The notes beneath the pieces are model-generated. The model was not told where the DNA came from, searched no databases, and saw nothing but the letters and a program-made list of their open reading frames with translations. A program made the translations under genes and the position numbers. From an uncultured Novosphingobium sp. (GTDB lineage Bacteria > Pseudomonadota > Alphaproteobacteria > Sphingomonadales > Sphingomonadaceae): a stretch of DNA of 10,542 nt. Numbering within the stretch: position 1 is the first letter of the stretch; every line of letters starts with the position of its first letter. Positions 6,919 through 10,542 of this stretch are shown here, in pieces. The DNA lies in NCBI GenBank assembly GCA_946886365.1, contig CAMPIM010000116.1:1-10542 (forward strand), in the 5' to 3' direction.

Positions 6919-7707
6919 CTAGAGCAGGAACTGCCCCTCTATCACCGTGCGGCAGGCGCCGGTCAGGATGACCCGATCGCCGTCCAGACGGCAGCCGAGG
7001 CGGCCGCCGCGAGCAGATGCCTGCACGGCGCTGAGCTTTACCTTATCGAGCCGGGACGCCCAGAAAGGTGTAAGCAGGCAATGGGCCGAGCCGGTCACAG
7101 GATCCTCGTCCACGCCACCGCCTGGCACGAAGACGCGGCTGACGATGTCGCTGTCCTCGCCCGGTGCCGTAGCAATCAGCATGATGTCACCGAGCGCCGT
7201 CAATGCCGCAAAGTCAGGCTGGAGCGCCCGGACGGCGGCGGCGTCAGGGAAGATGAACAGGCTGTATCCGCCGTCGCGCCAATGGGACTCAAGCGGCTCC
7301 CCGCCGAGCCCGGCCGCAAGATCGGGCAGCGCGCGCGGCTCCATATGCCATGCGGGGAGCGAAAGGGCATAGCCATCCCGGTCGCGCATAACCGTCAGCA
7401 CGCCCGCGTCACGGGTGCGGAAGCGCAGCGCGGTGCGGCCGCCCATCAGCACATGGCCGCTCGCCAGCGTGGCATGGCCGCAAAGCTTCACCTCAACCAT
7501 GGGCGTGAACCAGCGCAGCGCATAATCGGCATCGGGATCATCGGGCGTCGGAACGGTGAAGGCGGTTTCCGACAGGTTGTTTTCAGCCGCGATCGCCTGG
7601 AGGGTGGCATCGTCCAGCCAGCGGCCGAGCGGCATCACGGCAGCCGGATTTCCGGTGAAGGGCGCGTCGGCGAATGCGTCAACCTGGGTGAAGGGAAGGC
7701 TGGTCAT
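6919..7707 (-). CDS. PhzF family isomerase/epimerase-like protein
   Basis: A 262-residue protein of normal PhzF family length. It starts MTSLPFTQVDAFADAPFTGNPAAVM, a hallmark N-terminus. Glu47 in NLSETAF corresponds to the PhzF catalytic glutamate, LCGHATLAS follows at about 75-83, and DEDPVTGSAHC at about 200-210 is the second conserved half-site. PhzF proteins are two-lobed cytoplasmic enzymes resembling diaminopimelate epimerase; PhzF itself isomerises dihydrohydroxyanthranilate in phenazine synthesis. No other phenazine gene is visible, so the substrate is unknown, and the chorismate synthase gene nearby is probably coincidental. The frame stays open upstream to 7944, but that extension runs through an intergenic repeat and is rejected. 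The ribosome binding site is weak (GCGGAAA). The gene converges on the regulator with a 43-base gap. Confidence 0.9.
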   Translation of the reverse strand: MTSLPFTQVDAFADAPFTGNPAAVMPLGRWLDDATLQAIAAENNLSETAFTVPTPDDPDADYALRWFTPMVEVKLCGHATLASGHVLMGGRTALRFRTRDAGVLTVMRDRDGYALSLPAWHMEPRALPDLAAGLGGEPLESHWRDGGYSLFIFPDAAAVRALQPDFAALTALGDIMLIATAPGEDSDIVSRVFVPGGGVDEDPVTGSAHCLLTPFWASRLDKVKLSAVQASARGGRLGCRLDGDRVILTGACRTVIEGQFLL

Positions 7708-7834
7708 CGATTGGGTTTCCGCTGGCTGGTGAGGCGGATGATGACGCGCCGTGACGCCGGGCGATAGGGCCAGCGAGGAGACATTGGTCTGGATGTGCGT
7801 CAAGGGGGAGAGTGATCTGGCGTTCGATGCAGGG

Positions 7835-7866
7835 GCCTGAGATGCCAGCTTTCGCTGACATGACGG
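7835..7866. repeat. alphaproteobacterial intergenic repeat (CAGC-TTTC-GCTG type)
   Basis: The sequence GAGATGCCAGCTTTCGCTGACATGACGG contains the inverted repeat CAGC (7846-7849), TTTC loop, GCTG (7854-7857). It closely resembles the short elements reading 'ccagctttcgctggaatgacgg' that occur in many copies in sphingomonad genomes. Read in frame on the minus strand it gives CQRKLASQ, a spurious peptide often seen at over-extended gene starts. The family is recognised from memory; the copy number in this genome is not visible here. Confidence 0.65.
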
Positions 7867-7882
7867 GGGGCGGAAACGAAAT

Positions 7883-7909
7883 GGGCCAGCCATATGAAAT
7901 GGCTGGCCC
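7883..7909 (-). terminator. strong hairpin, probable terminator of the aroC operon
   Basis: A perfect 11-base stem, GGGCCAGCCAT (7883-7893) and ATGGCTGGCCC (7899-7909), with the five-base loop ATGAA. On the minus strand the stem is followed by ATTTCGTTTCC, moderately T-rich; the plus-strand side has no T run. It lies about 200 bases past the aroC stop, which is far for a terminator but still upstream of the next minus-strand gene. It could instead be a repeat-associated hairpin. Confidence 0.6.
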
Positions 7910-8106
7910 GTGTTCGCGGCTTTAGGGGACGCTTTGACCGTCAATCCAATTTTGGCCCGAAGGCCGGTGAGGAATGACGCTCCCCAGGCTTACGCACTGC
8001 CGCTCGCCCTCCCGCGGGCGATCGATGCTGACGATGTTAACGCAGATTTACTGAGTCGTCTCGCGCAAACATGGTTTTCAACGGGTAATCGGCTCGTGTC
8101 AGCCGG

Positions 8107-9180
8107 TTATGCGCCGCCGCATTGCGCGCGATGCAGGAGTTTCTGGTCCGCCAGCACCAGCGCCATCATCGCTTCCACGACGGGTACGCCGCGAATCCCG
8201 ACACAGGGGTCGTGGCGACCCTTCGTGATGATGTCGGAAGCTTCGCCATCGCGCGTGATTGTTTCCACGGGGATGAGGATCGAGCTGGTCGGCTTGAAAG
8301 CGACGCGCAGCTTCACCGGCTGGCCGGTCGAGATGCCGCCTGCAATGCCGCCAGCATGATTGGCAAGAAAGGCTGGCCCCTCTTCGCCCGGACGCATGGG
8401 ATCGGCATTTTCCTCGCCACGCAGGCGGGCAGCGGCGAAACCGTCGCCGATTTCCACGCCCTTGACCGCGTTGATGCTCATCATCGCAGCGGCGAGTTCG
8501 CTGTCGAGCTTGGCATAGAGCGGCGCGCCCCAGCCTGCGGGCACGCCGGACGCGACGCATTCGACCACGGCGCCAAGGGACGAACCGTCCTTGCGCGCGC
8601 CGTCCACCAGTTGCTCCCACCGCTTGGCAGCTTCAGGGTCGGGGCAGAAGAAGGGGTTATTGTCGATTTCCGCCGCGTCAAAACGGGCATAGTCGATCGC
8701 GTCGCCGCCTATCTCACTGACATAGGCGAAGATATCGACCTCCGGCAGGACGAGGCGGGCCACCGCGCCCGCAGCGACACGGCTGGCGGTTTCACGCGCC
8801 GACGAACGACCGCCCCCGCGATAGTCGCGAAAGCCATATTTGGCATCATAGGCATAGTCGGCATGACCCGGCCGATAGGCCTTGGCGACGTCCGAATAAT
8901 CCTTTGACCGCTGATCGGTATTCTCGATCATCAGGCTGATCGGGGTGCCGGTGGTCTTGCCTTCGAACACGCCCGACAGGATGCGGACCTCGTCCGGTTC
9001 GCGGCGTTGGGTCGTGAATTTCGACGTGCCGGGCTTACGCTTGTCCAGATAGGGCTGGATGTCGGCTTCGCTGATCGGCAGGCCGGGAGGGCAGCCATCG
9101 ACGATCGCGCCGATGGCCGGACCATGACTCTCGCCCCAGGTGGTGAAGCGGAATACGCGGCCGAAGGTGTTGAAGCTCAT
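8107..9180 (-). CDS. aroC: chorismate synthase
   Basis: This 357-residue enzyme converts 5-enolpyruvylshikimate-3-phosphate to chorismate (EC 4.2.3.5), the last step of the shikimate pathway, using reduced FMN. It acts in the cytoplasm, usually as a homotetramer. Signatures: [20 protein letters not shown] at 11-30 with the conserved His19, RPGHADY with His106, and [13 protein letters not shown] at about 122-134. The length is normal for the bacterial family (E. coli about 361), and the frame is intact. The ATG at 9178-9180 overlaps the TGA of the upstream 151-residue gene as ATGA, so translation is probably coupled; AGGCA upstream is a weak ribosome binding site. It is the last gene of the operon starting beyond the right edge. 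Confidence 0.98.
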   Translation of the reverse strand: MSFNTFGRVFRFTTWGESHGPAIGAIVDGCPPGLPISEADIQPYLDKRKPGTSKFTTQRREPDEVRILSGVFEGKTTGTPISLMIENTDQRSKDYSDVAKAYRPGHADYAYDAKYGFRDYRGGGRSSARETASRVAAGAVARLVLPEVDIFAYVSEIGGDAIDYARFDAAEIDNNPFFCPDPEAAKRWEQLVDGARKDGSSLGAVVECVASGVPAGWGAPLYAKLDSELAAAMMSINAVKGVEIGDGFAAARLRGEENADPMRPGEEGPAFLANHAGGIAGGISTGQPVKLRVAFKPTSSILIPVETITRDGEASDIITKGRHDPCVGIRGVPVVEAMMALVLADQKLLHRAQCGGA

Positions 9181-9632
9181 ACAGTTTGCCTGACAAAATG
9201 GTTCGAAAGCCAGCGACGATCAATGATGGTGAAAGGCGCTACTATCTCTAGCATGGATGATAGAGACGGCACATTGGCGCGATAACCTGTTTCGAGATAG
9301 CGGTTCCGCCAGTTAGGCCCAGAATGTCCATCATCCAAATGGCTAACCAGCGCTTTCAGATCGTCCCCGACTTGGAAATTTTCCCGGAAATCACCACGGA
9401 GGTCATTAAATAATTTAGGTAGGGAATGTCCGTACTGCCTTCGCACACTCTCCAAGCTAAATTCCCGACGGCGATCTGCCTTGAAAATCAATTCCAATCC
9501 GTGTGCTATTAGAAACTCGAATGGATCATGAAACATCCAGTGGTTGCCCACTTTGGCCGCCGAGCGCGCCACATCAAGGTAGCCTACCCCCAGATTATAA
9601 AATCCTATGGGCAGGCTACCTTCATCACTCAT
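9177..9632 (-). CDS. HEPN-like hypothetical protein, 151 aa, low GC
   Basis: The protein starts [20 protein letters not shown]. No named family is certain. The order [12 protein letters not shown] helix, then [18 protein letters not shown], then [15 protein letters not shown], and later [15 protein letters not shown] matches a recurring HEPN-like layout (A-E-L-x-L-K-A, G-H-x-L-x-x-L, R-Y). RRQYGH also fits the Rx4-6H motif of HEPN ribonucleases, but whether it is catalytic here is a guess. The region is about 50% GC by hand count (223 of 448 bases in 9181-9628), far below fabI and aroC, and uses AT-rich codons, which suggests transfer. Even so, it overlaps fabI by ATGA at its start and aroC by ATGA at its end, so it must be co-transcribed and translationally coupled. 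The frame is intact. No signal peptide or membrane segment is seen. Confidence 0.8.
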   Translation of the reverse strand: MSDEGSLPIGFYNLGVGYLDVARSAAKVGNHWMFHDPFEFLIAHGLELIFKADRRREFSLESVRRQYGHSLPKLFNDLRGDFRENFQVGDDLKALVSHLDDGHSGPNWRNRYLETGYRANVPSLSSMLEIVAPFTIIDRRWLSNHFVRQTV

Positions 9633-10435
9633 TTATCGAGCGCGATGTCCGGCGCGTCTTCGGCCTTCATGCCGATGACATTGTAGCCAGCGTCGACATG
9701 ATGGACTTCGCCAGTCACGCCCGATGCCAGATCCGACAGGAGGTAGAGCGCCGCGCCGCCTACATCCTCGATCGTCACGTTGCGGCGGAGCGGGCTGTTC
9801 AGCTCGTTCCACTTCATGATGTAGCGGAAGTCGCCGATGCCGCTGGCCGCCAGCGTCTTGATGGGGCCTGCCGAAATCGCGTTGACGCGGATATTTTCCG
9901 GGCCGAGGTCCATCGCCAGATATTTGACGCTGGTTTCCAGCGCGGCTTTAGCGACGCCCATGACGTTGTAGTGGGGGATGACCTTTTCGGCGCCATAGTA
10001 GGACAGCGTCAGCATGCTACCGCCCTCCGCCATCAACGCGCGGGCGCGTTTGGCGACGGCAACGAAGCTGTAGGCCGAGATGTTCATCGTCATCAGGAAG
10101 TTTTCGAGGCTGGTGTCAACATATTTGCCGCGCAGCTCATTCTTGTCGGAAAAGCCGATCGCGTGAACGACGAAATCGAGCTTGCCCCAGCGTGCCTTCA
10201 CCTCGTCAAAGGCCGCGTCGAGCTTGTCCATGTCGGAAACGTCGCAATCGATCAGAAAGTCCGATCCCAGTTCCTCGGCAAGCGGGCGCACGCGCTTGGC
10301 CAGCGCATCGCCCTGATAGGAGAAGGCGAGTTCCGCCCCCTGTGCGCGCAATGCCTTGGAAATGCCCCATGCGAGCGACTTGTCATTCGCCAGGCCCATG
10401 ATGAGACCTCGTTTTCCCGCCATCAAGCCCGTCAT
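9629..10435 (-). CDS. fabI: enoyl-[acyl-carrier-protein] reductase (NADH)
   Basis: This 268-residue short-chain dehydrogenase reduces trans-2-enoyl-ACP in the last step of each fatty acid elongation cycle (EC 1.3.1.9), in the cytoplasm as a tetramer. The nucleotide-binding start KRGLIMGLANDKSLAWGISKAL is the FabI version of the Rossmann motif. The catalytic Tyr156 and Lys163 sit in HYNVMGVAKAALE, and SYYGAEK precedes them with Tyr146 as in E. coli. AIGF at 92-95 and NAISAGPIKTLAASGIGDF are further FabI signatures; this is the classical triclosan target family. The start at 10433-10435 overlaps the upstream TGA as ATGA; an internal Met at residue 5 is a possible alternative. The stop overlaps the next gene, again as ATGA. 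Confidence 0.97.
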   Translation of the reverse strand: MTGLMAGKRGLIMGLANDKSLAWGISKALRAQGAELAFSYQGDALAKRVRPLAEELGSDFLIDCDVSDMDKLDAAFDEVKARWGKLDFVVHAIGFSDKNELRGKYVDTSLENFLMTMNISAYSFVAVAKRARALMAEGGSMLTLSYYGAEKVIPHYNVMGVAKAALETSVKYLAMDLGPENIRVNAISAGPIKTLAASGIGDFRYIMKWNELNSPLRRNVTIEDVGGAALYLLSDLASGVTGEVHHVDAGYNVIGMKAEDAPDIALDK

Positions 10436-10542
10436 TCTACCGTCCCGTTCCCTTTACGATCCTCCATGCCACGCTCCACTTCCTCTTCGGGAAATTCGGC
10501 AAGCGCCGCATTGAGTTCCGCGCCAATTACCACGCCAAGCCC
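10432..10542 (-). CDS. YihY/BrkB-like membrane protein, C-terminal end (partial)
   Basis: The last 36 codons and stop of a gene entering from the right edge. It reads GLGVVIGAELNAALAEFPEE and then a charged tail ending GNGTVE. The V-V-I-G-A-E-L-N-A segment matches the end of the last transmembrane helix of YihY/virulence factor BrkB family proteins (once misnamed ribonuclease BN), which are inner membrane proteins of unclear function. The TGA at 10432-10434 overlaps the fabI ATG as ATGA. With only the tail visible, the family call is tentative, but the motif is characteristic. The operon promoter must lie upstream, outside this window. Confidence 0.72.
   Translation of the reverse strand, partial: GLGVVIGAELNAALAEFPEEEVERGMEDRKGNGTVE

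Larger units (their letters stand above)
7708..8106. other. intergenic region between aroC and the PhzF-like gene
   Basis: These 399 bases hold no convincing gene. From left to right (the reverse of transcription) there is a stretch that should contain the PhzF promoter but shows no strong hexamers, the intergenic repeat at about 7835-7866, the strong hairpin at 7883-7909, and about 195 bases of unassigned sequence next to the aroC stop. The last part contains short palindromes (GGCC-CGAA-GGCC near 7965, CGCCC-N6-GGGCG near 8008) and an AT-richer patch around 8035-8085. Minus-strand frames there are interrupted by early stops. The plus-strand frame beginning near 7910 runs on into aroC as an antisense shadow. 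Confidence 0.6.

Noticed and set aside
7081..7767. A 228-codon plus-strand frame over the PhzF-like gene
   Set aside because: It is an antisense shadow of a strongly supported conserved gene and has no recognisable motif.
7708..7944. N-terminal extension of the PhzF-like protein to 7944
   Set aside because: It begins with TTG, runs through the hairpin and the intergenic repeat (giving the telltale CQRKLASQ peptide), and the family's conserved N-terminus starts at 7707.
8122..8907. A 261-codon plus-strand frame over aroC
   Set aside because: It lies wholly antisense to chorismate synthase, whose motifs are unambiguous.
6919..9180. Phenazine biosynthesis locus formed by the PhzF-like gene and aroC
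   Set aside because: No other phenazine gene is present, a terminator-like hairpin lies between the two, and PhzF-family proteins are widespread with unrelated roles.

Overview
The window looks like a chromosomal segment of a sphingomonad (Sphingomonadales, Alphaproteobacteria, Sphingobium/Sphingomonas-like). The grounds are high GC content, a DUF5818-type small protein, two degenerate palindromic intergenic repeats of the kind common in this group, and the gene order YihY/BrkB-like, fabI, aroC. This placement rests on protein and repeat recognition alone; no database was searched. Almost every gene is on the minus strand; the one well-supported plus-strand gene is the regulator at 6141-6875.

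Left edge (1-395): a possible plus-strand gene tail ends inside an intergenic repeat (about 45-71). A minus-strand pair follows: a DUF5818 protein (132-395) and, six bases upstream of it, an unrecognised 97-residue protein (402-695). Next comes a strong minus-strand intrinsic terminator (749-779).

Centre (800-5682): a very large autotransporter adhesin-type gene on the minus strand. It has a signal peptide, a long passenger built from T/V-N-N-G repeats, and a C-terminal autotransporter beta-barrel ending in Phe. The reading frame is broken once near 4535-4548. The whole span is 4883 nt, one base short of 1628 codons, so a single missing base explains the break. Either the gene is a recent pseudogene or the sequence carries an error.

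Regulatory interval (5683-6140): a 458-base, locally AT-rich divergent region holding five exact TGCGCAA boxes. Two of these lie in an identical 12-mer, one at the predicted start of autotransporter transcription and one inside the predicted promoter of the divergent regulator. That regulator (6141-6875) is an HTH plus S24/LexA-like protein in which the catalytic Ser and Lys positions both appear to be replaced. A simple model is that it represses both itself and the adhesin through these boxes.

Right part (6919-10542, all minus strand): a PhzF-family isomerase, then a 399-base gap with an intergenic repeat and a strong hairpin, then a tightly packed operon read from right to left. The operon order is YihY/BrkB-like C-terminus, fabI (enoyl-ACP reductase), a 151-residue HEPN-like protein, and aroC (chorismate synthase). 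All three junctions are four-base ATGA overlaps. The HEPN-like gene is about 50% GC, well below its neighbours, and looks like an acquired gene fitted seamlessly between two essential housekeeping genes.
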